Positions 37,326 through 47,600 of a stretch of DNA of 64,000 nt are shown here, one piece after another. The stretch is from Chryseobacterium sp. JV274 (GTDB lineage Bacteria; Bacteroidota; Bacteroidia; Flavobacteriales; Weeksellaceae), in contig NZ_LR824569.1 of NCBI RefSeq assembly GCF_903969135.1, positions 1,240,001-1,304,000 on the forward strand, written 5' to 3'. Below the pieces are notes generated by a model, which worked only from the letters and a program-made list of their open reading frames with translations, was not told the DNA's origin and ran no database searches. The stretch's first letter is position 1; each line of letters begins with the position of its first letter. Made by a program: the position numbers and the translations under genes.

Positions 37326-37700
37326 TTATTTCATATCATCTTTTTTTTCTTCTTCATCAGATGATCTGTCTGTATTCGCACCATATCGGTTTTCAATAAG
37401 AAGATTCACTGCTTTATCAATCCAGTTAGGCAGATTATTAGTGATCATTTTCAGGAATTTATCATAACCGTATCCCAGTACAAATAATACTCCTGTTGAA
37501 TACCATTTGTCATGCAATTCAGCTCTGTTCATTAAATAACTCATTGTAAAACCCACAATCACCACGATTACCAATGTGATAAAGTGTTCCCATGGCTGTT
37601 TTTTCTCTTTATTTTGTATGGAGACCAGTACCCTTAATAATCCTCCAGAAAATGCTATTGCAGTTCCGATCAAAAGGGCTTTTATACTATCCAAATTCAT
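37326..37700 (-). CDS. holin-like small membrane protein
   Basis: A 124-residue protein with three hydrophobic segments (~8-26 'ALLIGTAIAFSGGLLRVLV', ~41-58 'FITLVIVVIVGFTMSYLM', ~69-82 'STGVLFVLGYGYDKF') and a highly charged acidic/Lys C-terminus. Size, number of helices and charged tail fit phage holins of the LydA/superfamily III kind, which open the inner membrane so endolysin can reach the wall. It stands directly before the effector gene and near the repressor, apart from the lysozyme at 23.5 kb. A non-lytic membrane role (for example anchoring the particle) is possible. Confidence 0.55.
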   Translation of the reverse strand: MNLDSIKALLIGTAIAFSGGLLRVLVSIQNKEKKQPWEHFITLVIVVIVGFTMSYLMNRAELHDKWYSTGVLFVLGYGYDKFLKMITNNLPNWIDKAVNLLIENRYGANTDRSSDEEEKKDDMK

Positions 37701-37760
37701 TCGTTTCCTATTATATTATTTATTATTTTTTTTATTTTCCAACAACTTTCAGATGCTTAT

Positions 37761-37940
37761 TCATTCCTGAGACAGGATATACATATCATCTAAAAATTTT
37801 CTGATTTTCCGGATATTATCACTCTCATCTGCATACGCTAGCTCGTCAATAAGATCACTGATATCTCTGCTTGGTTTCTTCAGTTTTTCATTGTCTTTTT
37901 CCTTATCTTTTTTCTTTTTTTTCTTTTCTTTTTTTTTCAT
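37761..37940 (-). CDS. small Lys-rich protein, unknown
   Basis: A 59-residue frame from ATG 37940 to TGA 37761. It has a very basic start (eleven residues almost all Lys after Met) and then a normal helical part ('SRDISDLIDELAYADESDNI', 'RKFLDDMYILSQ'). The second half has protein-like composition and sits in the same direction 60 bases before the holin-like gene. I do not recognise a family; a DNA- or membrane-binding regulator of the lysis or effector operon is possible. Confidence 0.5.
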   Translation of the reverse strand: MKKKEKKKKKKDKEKDNEKLKKPSRDISDLIDELAYADESDNIRKIRKFLDDMYILSQE

Positions 37941-38319
37941 GGCTTCCAGAATTTATTAAATGAATAATTTCTTTTTAGTTTTTTAAGTTGATTTCTCTTC
38001 CAATACACTAAGGTCAAACGGTTTCTTTTTAAAATTCATGTTTCATTTAAAACAATAGAACTAAAGGCAAAACCGTTTTTCACCCTAATATTTTACTTAT
38101 AATTTAAATTTGAGAAAGATGTCAGGACAGCCCTTCAATCTGATGCACGGATCTATTGAGGGTACAGCAATAATTTTGAATCCTTTTTACCTTTTTAGAA
38201 TGAATAATTTCAAGATATGAATCATGAGTACACACTATCCACAAACATTATCTTACTGATATCCAAATAATAACATTATATTAAATGCTAAGAACTGAGC
38301 TTTCTTTCACAAACCATAA
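37941..38319. other. intergenic stretch, no supported gene
   Basis: AT-rich sequence between the two small genes. No frame, hairpin or repeat copy can be supported. Confidence 0.4.
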
Positions 38320-38478
38320 CTATGGCTGAAGAATGATATTATATATTGTTCTCTCGGACAAAAACAACATTTCCATCAGCTCGTTGACAATCACTTTCAT
38401 CTGTTTATCCTGATTACGTTTTACATAATCAATGACAAAATCTTTTCTTTTTTCGACTAATTCTTTACTACGTTTCAT
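38320..38478 (-). CDS. small helix-turn-helix-like protein
   Basis: A 52-residue frame from ATG 38478 to TAG 38320, reading 'MKRSKELVEKRKDFVIDYVK' and then 'MLFLSERTIYNIIL'. The end resembles a helix-turn-helix ('...ELMEMLFLSERTIYNII', turn at Leu-Ser-Glu). Similar short proteins occur in Chryseobacterium-type genomes from memory. It may act as a small regulator near the S24 repressor. The family could not be verified here. Confidence 0.55.
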   Translation of the reverse strand: MKRSKELVEKRKDFVIDYVKRNQDKQMKVIVNELMEMLFLSERTIYNIILQP

Positions 38479-39129
38479 ATTCTATGGTTAAAAGTTTTTT
38501 TGGTTAAAAAGTTTTTTTCGAATCAGACAGGCTTTCCTTTTCTTACCTATTGACCGTTTCATTGAGTCATAAGAAACCCTAAAGACGAATATTCCGTCTT
38601 TTAAAAGATGTCTAATTCAATTATTTAATTTTGTTTTTTTAGAAGCCGGTACCAGGTATTTCCCAATAAAAATTTTACCCTGACTTCTTTATTTAAATTT
38701 CATTTGCCCTTTTGTATGTATTAGCAATTTTACTGACAACTATAATTAATCGATATTTTATATGTTGAACAGTAATGATATTCTACATTTTGGGCCTGCT
38801 TTTTATTTTCAGGAAAAACAAAGAGCAAAATGATTGCTTTATTCAGATATCAATCAAAAAATAAACGCATTTTTATCATCAATAAAACGACATACAAACG
38901 AACAAAAATCAAATTATCTAATATTCAAAACGCACTTTTTACATTTTATAGATTGTTTAAAATTTTCCCTGTTTCTATTAGCACCGGATAAAATAAAAAA
39001 GGAAAATATCTGTATTTTAAATACACTACACATAAAATTATTTTTTAACTTTTTTAATTACAGATAATTACAAACAAAAAACAACATTTTAAAATATTAA
39101 AAAAACATTAAATTTCAAATATAATTTTG
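38479..39129. other. AT-rich control region without a supported gene
   Basis: About 650 bases of very AT-rich sequence upstream of the repressor. A plus-strand frame at 38834-39067 is open but has low-complexity Phe/Lys/Ile composition and no family features, so I do not call it. Confidence 0.4.
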
Positions 39130-39137
39130 TACATTTG
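39130..39137 (+). promoter_or_regulatory. -7 promoter element of the repressor gene
   Basis: TACATTTG matches the Bacteroidetes -7 consensus TAnnTTTG exactly, 110 bases upstream of the repressor ATG. No clear -33 element is seen. Operators follow downstream in the leader. Confidence 0.5.
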
Positions 39138-39168
39138 TACCGTTCCATCTTAATGACGAAACAAATAT

Positions 39169-39183
39169 ACGAACATTGTTCGT
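39169..39183. promoter_or_regulatory. palindromic operator 1
   Basis: ACGAACATTGTTCGT is a perfect 7+1+7 palindrome in the repressor leader. With operator 2 it shares GAACA/TGTTC half-sites, as expected for an autoregulating XRE-type dimer. Confidence 0.6.
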
Positions 39184-39199
39184 TTTTCAAAATAAAAAC

Positions 39200-39212
39200 G
39201 AACATTTTGTTC
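39200..39212. promoter_or_regulatory. palindromic operator 2
   Basis: GAACA-TTT-TGTTC uses the same half-sites as operator 1 with a 3-base spacer, 34 bases upstream of the ATG. Binding of the encoded repressor is inferred. Confidence 0.55.
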
Positions 39213-39246
39213 ATTTTTTTTTGCAAATAACTATAAACATATCAAA

Positions 39247-39909
39247 ATGAACTATTTAGAATTCAAAGAAATCAGAAAGAAACTAAACATGAAGCAGGCT
39301 GATATAGCAAAATCCATAGGAGTGGGCACAAGAGCCGTACAATATTGGGAAAAAGGCGAACGAAAGATACCGGAAACAACTGCTTATTTTGTAACCAATT
39401 TACTCTTAAAGCAACAGGAACTCAATGATGACAGCGCGTCTCCGGTTGTTTTTTCAGATTTAAAGATTATGCACGTTCCGCTGGCGAATCAATATGCACA
39501 AGCCGGTTATCTGAGTAATTTTGCTGATGAAGAATACATAGAAAGCTTACCCACTATTCCTTTTACGGACGATGTAGAGCACCGGGGTGAATACATGTGT
39601 TTTGAAGTGAAAGGAGACAGCATGGATAACGGATCATATGAAAGCTACCTGGAAGGTGACATTATCTTATGCCGAAATATCAGACAGGATTACTGGATGA
39701 GTAAACTGCATTATGATAAGTGGGATTTTGTAATCGTTCACAAAGAGAAAGGGATTTTAGTAAAGCGAATCGTCAACCACGATGTTGAGAAAGGTCTTAT
39801 CACTCTTCATTCTCTGAATGAGTATTATGAGGATTTCGAAATCCATCTGAAGGATGTTGCGAAACTTTTCAATATTATAAGTACAAGACGTAAAAACAAC
39901 AGAAGATAA
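39247..39909 (+). CDS. XRE-S24 (CI/LexA-like) self-cleaving repressor
   Basis: A 220-residue protein. Residues 4-60 are an XRE helix-turn-helix ('MKQADIAKSIGVGTRAVQYW'). Residues ~75-215 are a peptidase S24 domain with the Ala86-Gly87 cleavage bond ('YAQAGYLSNF'), catalytic Ser125 in 'VKGDSMDN' and catalytic Lys173 in 'VKRI'. All parts needed for RecA-stimulated self-cleavage are present, so it is predicted to repress the locus until DNA damage. It is the only plus-strand gene inside the injection-system region and divides the structural half from the effector, lysis and fibre half. Palindromic operators lie in its own leader, suggesting autoregulation. Targets beyond itself are inferred. Confidence 0.85.
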   Translation: MNYLEFKEIRKKLNMKQADIAKSIGVGTRAVQYWEKGERKIPETTAYFVTNLLLKQQELNDDSASPVVFSDLKIMHVPLANQYAQAGYLSNFADEEYIESLPTIPFTDDVEHRGEYMCFEVKGDSMDNGSYESYLEGDIILCRNIRQDYWMSKLHYDKWDFVIVHKEKGILVKRIVNHDVEKGLITLHSLNEYYEDFEIHLKDVAKLFNIISTRRKNNRR

Positions 39910-39920
39910 TTGCCTGAGTG

Positions 39921-39952
39921 AATAAAATCCTCAATTTCTTGAGGATTTTATT
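39921..39952. terminator. bidirectional terminator between convergent genes
   Basis: A perfect 14 bp stem (AATAAAATCCTCAA / TTGAGGATTTTATT) with a 4-base loop stands between the repressor stop (39909) and the end of the leftward structural operon (39986). Confidence 0.85.
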
Positions 39953-39985
39953 GGGGCATTTTGGATCATCATCGTGTGAGATATT

Positions 39986-40900
39986 CTAATAACACTTCAC
40001 GTCGCCTTCAAGAACCTCTATTTCACCTGTTTCTGGCTTTACCCGATAAATTAAACTTGGGTTAAAATCTGAATTGGATCTTAGGAATCTTATCCATCTT
40101 ATTCCACTTTTTTTGAGGTTTTCGGGTGCATTTTGCTCAAAATCTCTTATATTTTCCGGTATTGCAGGCTTACCATTAGTAAGACAAATCAAGCTCCCTA
40201 CATCTGGCCGAAAAGGCTGTAAAGTTACTTTCATCTTCCAGGCAGGATCTGTTCCATAACAAAGAGCATCTTTGTTCCGATCATCTACACCAGACAAGCA
40301 GTAAGCTTCTACTCCCCATATTCCAGAGTCAAATTCAACGAAATCCGACCAATCCGAAACTCCATCTCTCCCGCAATATTTTCTTATTCTTATGTATAAA
40401 CGAGTTTTATCAGGAATATTTCCATTTCTCATGTCAATATTTTCAAATTGGGTATAATTTACATCACTAAAGCCCACCTTTGAATAAATAATATCTTCAT
40501 CTTTAAAGCCGGGATCTTTTGCGATCTGATATTCCAATGCTGCAAGATTGGTGGTAGTATCCACCCAGTAGTTCATTACAATCTGCCCATCATCCAACAC
40601 TTTTATTTCATAGATCTTCGGTACATAACAAGAAGATGAGGTACATCTCCCAACGTTCAAAGAAAACCTCTTCGTAGTAACAACATCATCTACAGCCAGT
40701 TTCACTTCCAGGTCGTATGTGTCTGGAGCCTGAATATCATTCTGAATATCATTAAGCTTTATTGTATTATTAATTGTAAGCAATTGCTTTATATCATGTG
40801 TGGGGCCTGGCGGATTCAGATAAGTTACAGTCGCCTCCGTTATTGGTGAAGAAGATTCATATTCTATTTTGAATGAAGCATCACATTTTGCTGCTGCCAT
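39986..40900 (-). CDS. last gene of structural operon, Ig/FnIII-like, unknown
   Basis: A 304-residue protein without signal peptide. It is beta-rich and has several Cys ('GRCTSSSCYVPKIYEIKV', 'RIRKYCGRDGVSDW') in FnIII-like contexts. It is the final gene after the two ~1,000-residue paralogues, with a 114-base gap that holds a hairpin. Its Cys/beta composition resembles the C-terminal parts of those paralogues, suggesting it joins the same peripheral structure, for example a fibre or baseplate decoration. I do not recognise a named family. Confidence 0.55.
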   Translation of the reverse strand: MAAAKCDASFKIEYESSSPITEATVTYLNPPGPTHDIKQLLTINNTIKLNDIQNDIQAPDTYDLEVKLAVDDVVTTKRFSLNVGRCTSSSCYVPKIYEIKVLDDGQIVMNYWVDTTTNLAALEYQIAKDPGFKDEDIIYSKVGFSDVNYTQFENIDMRNGNIPDKTRLYIRIRKYCGRDGVSDWSDFVEFDSGIWGVEAYCLSGVDDRNKDALCYGTDPAWKMKVTLQPFRPDVGSLICLTNGKPAIPENIRDFEQNAPENLKKSGIRWIRFLRSNSDFNPSLIYRVKPETGEIEVLEGDVKCY

Positions 40901-40941
40901 TGTATTATGTTTTTATTGTTATTATTTATTTTTCCTAGTAC

Positions 40942-40983
40942 AAGGGGTGTTATCATTATTCTAAAGACAAAAAAACACCCCTT
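40942..40983. other. hairpin between structural genes
   Basis: AAGGGGTGTT and AACACCCCTT form a 10 bp perfect stem around a 22-base loop. No T-tract follows on the minus strand, so this is an RNA hairpin or attenuator candidate more than a terminator. Confidence 0.4.
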
Positions 40984-41014
40984 TATATTAGATTTAGCAT
41001 CAAGAATGCGTTCT

Positions 41015-44000
41015 TTACTCCACTATTATCTCTGCTACATCTATTTCAAATGCATCACTATTAGCATCTTTAACCAAAAGCTGGAATTTATATTTTCCAA
41101 CGACTAACTCTTTGATTGTCAAAGTTGCTTCGTTAACATTCTCAAGTATTACATCCGGACCTTCTAGTTTGCTCCAAAAATACAGAAGCTCATTCGCTCC
41201 GCTCCCCCATCCTTTTAATCCCAATTGCCTAATAGGTAAATTAGATAAACGAATGTTTTGATTTCCACCGGCACCAGCTGTAATCGTAGGTAACTCAACA
41301 TTACAGCAATTTTTATCAGGAAAGCTAATGTTATCTATCACAACCGTTGGACGGTATTCATTTTTATAGGAAAGAATATTTGAAGTTACTGTATTGTTTT
41401 CCCCATCTACTACAACTGCTTTATATAAATTTGTACCCACCGCATTTATAGAGTCTGTAAATGTCGTCCCTGTAAAATTGCCAATAAATAAATTCCATAC
41501 AGCCCCATTATCAGTGCTTTTATGAATATGAACGTTGGCAATATCACCATCAGGATCGCTAGCCAAAACGTTAACTGTATAATTACAAACAGGCTGTGTA
41601 CATACCCTATCCTCAATTCCGAAGGTATCATTCCATCTGATTGATACCGCTGGTGGATGATTTTCTTTTTTGTAAGACAGAGTATTTGAAGTTGTCTTAT
41701 TGTTTTTTTGATCAGTAACAATTGCTCTATACAACTGTGTACCAGCTCCATTGATAGCATCTGTAAATGTTGTCCCCGTAAGATTGCCAATAAACAAACT
41801 CCATGTAGCCCCATTATCCGTACTTTTAAAAATCTGAATAGTTGCAATATCTCCATCCGGATCAGTTGCATAAACATCAATTGTAAAATTACAAACCAAC
41901 TGTCTACACAGCCTGTCCTCAATTCCTGAATTATCCTTCCATCTGATCAATGCTGTGGGTGGGTGATTATTCTGATCTTTTATAATTCCAATATCATCAA
42001 ATCCCGGAAGATTCAACGTATTTTCTGCTTCCCTACATGAACCCACTAAACCGAATCTAATAGAGTATTTGCCTAAAGGCAGTGTGATTGATCTTCGCGG
42101 ACGGAATGATCCGGGTTCATAATGCCATCCATTTCCGAGGTCATTTGAATCATAAATATTCAAGCCTGTTATTCCGGAAAGATCTGAAGGCAAATCCCAA
42201 TCAAATGTGAATGTCTGGGTATCATCACCATTATCAACAACTGTATATTTAACATTTGAAATCACCGGACACTCTTTATCCAGAGGTAAATTTACAGTCA
42301 CCGTGTCAGTACAGCCATTGCCGATCACTTTTACTTTTACTACCGGAATCATTGATGGATCCAGATTGTAATATTTATAACTCAAATATCCATTTTCATC
42401 AGGATTCATAGGAAGCCAAACATCAGTACCCAGGAAATCCCAGTTGTAAGTATAGTCGGCAAAGTTTGCTCCGGAAACTCTAAAGTTTACTACTGTTGCC
42501 TTTGAATCTCCTCCAGGATAAATGATAGGTTGAACGACTTCTACTTTTATATCCGGTTCTGAAATCACCTTAATGCTGCAATCAGTAGGTTTCCCATTTA
42601 CAGTAAAGGTAATTACCTGGCCATGGAACTGATCTTCCACAGACTTCGGATCGAAGAAATATTGTCCTTTGATAAATTTCACACCGTCACCAACACTTGC
42701 TTTTACCACTCCACTCATAGGGGATACTGTAAAAGGTATAGGACTGGCCTCAGCACAGATAACAGAAGTTGGCAAGCTTAATTTAATGATCGATTTCGGA
42801 GTACAGCATATGTATGGAAGTGAAAAGTCTGCAATAACTTTCGGGTCTTTTATGGAACCATACACCATGATAAAAGTTCCTCCCGTTTTAACTCCCCGCT
42901 TATGTTCCAATCCGGAATTTTTTTCTACATATTCATTGAAATATGCTTTCGACAGATCTTTATTTCCTTTTAATTCTTCTAAAGACAAAAGCATAATATC
43001 AAATCCCAGCTGCTGCTTATCCTTGATTTCCTTTATCTGTTCAAAAGCGATTCGGTGATCCATCCCCTGATGGCCTTCTATATTATAAAACGAATTGTTA
43101 TCTATATTGAGATTTAAAGGACTTACCTGTTCGGATTCCCCTATTAACACCCACTCGGTATCAAAGGTTAAATTACTGCCAGATGACCGGTTGCTTGTCT
43201 TGTCAAAATTCCATGTTTTTAAAAATTCTTCTGTAGCCCGGTAGTAAAAAGGAACCGCCTTATTGCCCAAAGGATTTAATATTTGTGATGGAGTAATTTT
43301 AACGCGTTCCTTACCTTTAATAATACTATCAGGATCAAAACGTCCCACTTGCTGATTAAATCGATTGATTAAGGTTTTAACTTTTTGGGTTGCTTTTTCA
43401 CTGTCTAAGACAGGCGAATTATAAAACTGATGTCTTGAGGAATCCAATTGGGTATCCGAGATTAATTTTCCAAGCATGATGTGTTTGGGAAAAGAAACAA
43501 AATCCGGAAGACATTTGGTAAATGCTTTAGGAAGTAACTCTATAATTTCAGCATAGGTATCCATCAAATCCTTTACTACATCATAAGCATACTGAAAACC
43601 AAAATCCTGGTTAAAAATCTTTGTAAATGATGCTTTGAATACTTCATGGCTAGAACCTGAAACCTTTAATATTTTAGCGATCGCCTGGATTTTATCAAAG
43701 ACGATTTTACCGTAATCATCCTTGTCCAAAGCCTTAATATACTGTCTTTTTAAATCGGAAGCACTTACAATTTCGTCTGCAACAAACTTCTCTAAAATAA
43801 TCCTGTTTTGTTTTACAGGCTCCATAATTCCTTCTATAAACAAAGGATGAGGCTGAAGATTATCTTTTCTTTTGGGTTTAACCTCACCTGTTATGGGATC
43901 AGGCAGAGAAAAACCATCTTCTCCAAGAATATGAGTGATACCACTTGCTGTAGTAACTAATACTTTGAGGTTTCTAATCTGCTGTATACCATGATTATCA

Positions 44001-44542
44001 CAGTCAACTCCTCTACAGGGTTTAACCTCTTTTTCATAATCCTCCAGATACAGCAGCAGGTATTTGTCTTCTAAATTCGATAGGGTATTAATGGGTTGAA
44101 AATCCGATCTTGCTTCCTGAGCTGTTGCCAGTTCCCAGAGTTCAATCTGCTCGGTTCCCTCATAAAATGCCGGATATTTTACTTTAAAATTATCGTATGC
44201 TTTACAATGCGTATAGTCTTTATTTTCTAAGTTGATGGTTTTTAAATCACTCACGTACAAATCCTTACTTACCTCACTTGTATTACTTAAGGTGAGCAAA
44301 TCTCCGTCAGTTGTTACAGCCGCCCCCTGAGAGAGCTGTATCTTGTCTAAAAGTCTGTTTTTATAAATAAGTTTGGGTTTGAAACCACATACAACACCAA
44401 CCCCCTGAAGCAGCACTCTGGACAAACGGTCCTGATCTTCGAAAGAGTCCAGAAACTCATTGAACTGATCGGGATCTTCCAGATACTGTCCTTTACTGAA
44501 CTTTCGATATTGAACGGTTATATTACTTAATTGATTATTCAT
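41015..44542 (-). CDS. eCIS peripheral protein with Ig/PKD-like repeats (paralogue 2)
   Basis: A 1,175-residue protein. Its first ~55 residues ('QYRKFSKGQYLEDPDQFNEF', 'FEDQDRLSRVLLQGVGVVCGF') match the start of the 1,001-residue neighbour, and similarity continues through helical regions to ~620 ('SFPKHIMLGKL', 'ADFSLPYICC'). The C-terminal half is a string of Ig/PKD/FnIII-like domains, including a tandem pair of ~100-residue units at ~858-1060 ('NHPPTALIRW', 'NHPPAVSIRW'). No enzyme motif is seen. Position after the Pvc12-like gene suggests a baseplate-attached receptor-binding or cage component that stands in for Pvc13-type fibres. That role is inference. Confidence 0.65.
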   Translation of the reverse strand: MNNQLSNITVQYRKFSKGQYLEDPDQFNEFLDSFEDQDRLSRVLLQGVGVVCGFKPKLIYKNRLLDKIQLSQGAAVTTDGDLLTLSNTSEVSKDLYVSDLKTINLENKDYTHCKAYDNFKVKYPAFYEGTEQIELWELATAQEARSDFQPINTLSNLEDKYLLLYLEDYEKEVKPCRGVDCDNHGIQQIRNLKVLVTTASGITHILGEDGFSLPDPITGEVKPKRKDNLQPHPLFIEGIMEPVKQNRIILEKFVADEIVSASDLKRQYIKALDKDDYGKIVFDKIQAIAKILKVSGSSHEVFKASFTKIFNQDFGFQYAYDVVKDLMDTYAEIIELLPKAFTKCLPDFVSFPKHIMLGKLISDTQLDSSRHQFYNSPVLDSEKATQKVKTLINRFNQQVGRFDPDSIIKGKERVKITPSQILNPLGNKAVPFYYRATEEFLKTWNFDKTSNRSSGSNLTFDTEWVLIGESEQVSPLNLNIDNNSFYNIEGHQGMDHRIAFEQIKEIKDKQQLGFDIMLLSLEELKGNKDLSKAYFNEYVEKNSGLEHKRGVKTGGTFIMVYGSIKDPKVIADFSLPYICCTPKSIIKLSLPTSVICAEASPIPFTVSPMSGVVKASVGDGVKFIKGQYFFDPKSVEDQFHGQVITFTVNGKPTDCSIKVISEPDIKVEVVQPIIYPGGDSKATVVNFRVSGANFADYTYNWDFLGTDVWLPMNPDENGYLSYKYYNLDPSMIPVVKVKVIGNGCTDTVTVNLPLDKECPVISNVKYTVVDNGDDTQTFTFDWDLPSDLSGITGLNIYDSNDLGNGWHYEPGSFRPRRSITLPLGKYSIRFGLVGSCREAENTLNLPGFDDIGIIKDQNNHPPTALIRWKDNSGIEDRLCRQLVCNFTIDVYATDPDGDIATIQIFKSTDNGATWSLFIGNLTGTTFTDAINGAGTQLYRAIVTDQKNNKTTSNTLSYKKENHPPAVSIRWNDTFGIEDRVCTQPVCNYTVNVLASDPDGDIANVHIHKSTDNGAVWNLFIGNFTGTTFTDSINAVGTNLYKAVVVDGENNTVTSNILSYKNEYRPTVVIDNISFPDKNCCNVELPTITAGAGGNQNIRLSNLPIRQLGLKGWGSGANELLYFWSKLEGPDVILENVNEATLTIKELVVGKYKFQLLVKDANSDAFEIDVAEIIVE

Positions 44543-44581
44543 TATTGTTCATTTTTAATGATTTATTAAGGTCTTTTAATA

Positions 44582-44615
44582 AACTTCATAGACAATTCAG
44601 ACTGTCTATGAAGTT
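44582..44615. other. hairpin between the two large paralogues
   Basis: A 13 bp perfect stem (AACTTCATAGACA / TGTCTATGAAGTT) with an 8-base loop lies between the genes. The leftward tail is TATTAAAAG, too weak for a strong terminator, so it may attenuate or protect mRNA and set gene ratios. Confidence 0.5.
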
Positions 44616-44627
44616 ATTATTTGACTA

Positions 44628-47600
44628 TTATTTTGTCACTCCTGTACAAGGGTTTATTTTTAGGAAATTCCCATTTGGATACCCTTTATAAATAGGAATA
44701 GTAGCGTTTGCTAAGAAGATTTCTGTATAAGCAACATCCTGGTGACAACCTGTTGGTGGTCTGTTACTAGGAGGTAATGCACATTCAAGTGAAAACTCTA
44801 CAAAGCCATCCAATGATTGTGATGCCATTTGTTTCGCTTCAGCCTGAGTGATCGTAATTTCATTATATCTGCTCAACGCAGGAGTACCAGGTTTATGATT
44901 ACCTCTATCCTGATTACCTCCTGTATTACTTAAATGTATATTTCCAACAAAACCAGGGTATGGATTGATCCCTCCTATTACAATATCATTTCCTTTTAAG
45001 TTGAAAGTAGCATCATTACAAACGTGACCTTGGTCTACATCATCTCTGTACTGAATAACCACTCTCATACCACTTAAACATGCAATAGTGGATTGACCTT
45101 TTAATTTAAGCGGAGCTAATTTGTACACCGTACTACAACCATTAGTATTGGTTACTGTAAGTATTGGATTGAAAGTTTTTTCTTGTCCTGCAACCAGTTT
45201 GTACACGTGGATCTTTTTGTTAGCAGGCGCCTCATTATGCTGTATTGGAGTACCATCATCAAAATTCCAGGTAAATGTAAGACCTGTAAAGTCCCCGGCA
45301 ACATTAAATTCAACTGTAGCATCCGGATTGTTGGCATTCTCGTCCATCGTAGGAGCATCATAGCTCACGGTACCTGTAGTAACAGATACATTCGGTTGTG
45401 CATATACGACCATCTGTGCTTCTACCGGATCATCATCCACAGTAAATGTAATGGTTTGTCCAAAGTAAATTGCATTCACCAACCCTGGATCGAAGAAGCT
45501 CTGACCTCCGGATTGTGTAACCGCAGGAACCTGAGTACCATTTACAAATGCTTTTACCTGTCCGTCTGTCGGAACAATTGTCATAGCAATCGGAGCATCT
45601 TTCTGACATAGCTTGCTGCTCGGTAATGACAGGAATGCAGGATCTTTTTTAGAACAACATAAGTAAGGTAACGAAAAGTCTGCAAGCACCTGATTATCAG
45701 CCTCAGAATAATAAACCAAAGCAATAGTTCCGCCCGGTTCTACTCCGCCCTTGTGCTCCAGTCCTGATTTTCGCTCCAGAAACTCACTTAAAAGCTCACT
45801 TACAACATCATCTTTTTTAGGATCTTGTTTTACAACGGTAATTCCTTCAGGTGATCCTTCTTTTGAGAATTCGGCCTGGTTCAGCAGTCTTAACTGTTCA
45901 TCCAGTTTAGAGATATTCAGTAAAGTATTTTGTGAATTGAATGTTCTGTTGCTAACATCACTGGAAATGGACACCAGCTGCTTTCTGAGCTCGTCTATCG
46001 ACACTGTTTTTTCTCTGACTGGCGGCTCGCCGCCAGGTTTTTCGCCTTTATCCAGAACCAATGCAATGACATCAAAAGCTAATCCGTATTGTGTTTTAAG
46101 GTCATTGATGTTTTGCAATGCTGTTTTATAAGGCATTCCTAGGTGACCTTCAATTCTATAGAAATCATTATTGTCAATGTTATAATTCAGCGGATTCTGA
46201 ATAAAATCTTCTCCTGCCAGATTGGTTGTATGATAACTTAGATTGTAAGCGGCTCTATCGGTTTTTGCTTTTTCAAAGTTCCACTGAGCCAATAAAGGCT
46301 GATCCACATTATAGTAATATGGTATTGCCTTATTACCCAGCCTTACATTAAGATTGGAAGGTGTAATTTTAATGCGTCCGATATAGGTTTGAAATCCATT
46401 GATTTTCTGCACAAAACGGTTGGCAAGCATTACAACTCTTTCATAATTCTCATCATCATTTGTTGTTACAGGTGAATTGTAAAATCCATGACGTAAAGGG
46501 GTGTACTGCCCTAATTCCTGTTTTGCTCCCACAGGACCTAACATCAGGTGTTTTGGGAATGAAGTAATATCCGGGCAACACTCAGCGTTCAGATGCAGGA
46601 TCAGATCTTTTATTTCATTGTAGGTATCAATCAAATCCTTCAGTAAATCATATCGGTATTGATAATCCTCCAAACCTGTTGTCGTCATAGACAATAAGGA
46701 ATTCAATTTATCGATAAGCGTTTGCCCTCCCAGGTTGACACTCACGTTAAAAGTATCTGCAATAGAGTCAAAGCCCTGGCTTAAATCTGCAACAGCAGTG
46801 ATTGATTCTTTGAATTTTGTTTTTAATTGTAAAGCTGTTTTAACTTCGATATCCAAAATAACTCTTTTAGCCTGTATGTTCGGTAAACTGTCAAAAAGCT
46901 TTTCATAAGTATTGTGTTGTTTATAGATAGCATCTTTTGCATCACCTTTCGCAATAAGCTCTGAAACAGATGCTGAATCTGCCAGAAGTACTTTAAGATT
47001 AGAAACCTGCTCAGCCCCGTTATTGTCACAATCTGCATCCTGACATGGATTTTCATCATTAGAATAACTTTCTAAATACAGAATTACAATTTTATCATTT
47101 AACGAACTACGAATATCTATTACCTGTTTAAAATCCCCGGCGTTAGCTCCTTCGTTCACTAACTTTGTATACTCTTGTGTTGTAAACAATTCTAAAAGAG
47201 GGATTTGCTGCCCTCCGATACGAAAATGCTCATATCCTACGACATCAATATAATTTCTATAGTATCTATAATTTTTAGCCTGGAAATCAATGGTAACCTC
47301 TGAGTTTTTGCTTCCTGCCTTACGCAGTGTTATTAAGTCTCCATCCGTAGTCACCCCAGCTCCTTGTGTAATAGCAATCGTATCAAAAGGAATCTCCTCA
47401 AGATCTCTATCTCCGGGTCTGAATGTTTTTTCTGCTAAAGAAGGTGAGATTTCAAGCTCTACATATTCCGATTGAAAACCACACACTATCCCCACGCCGC
47501 TCAGACGGGTTCTTGATAGTCTGTCCTGATCTTCAAAATAATCTATAAATTCGTTTAATTGCCCTTCAGTTAACGCCTGATTGTCGTTGAACTTTCTATA

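Noticed and set aside
38834..39067. Plus-strand 77-codon frame upstream of the repressor
   Set aside because: Low-complexity Phe/Lys/Ile composition in a very AT-rich control region, with no family features.
40942..40983. Hairpin as operon terminator
   Set aside because: Long loop and no T-tract in the leftward direction; kept only as a hairpin.
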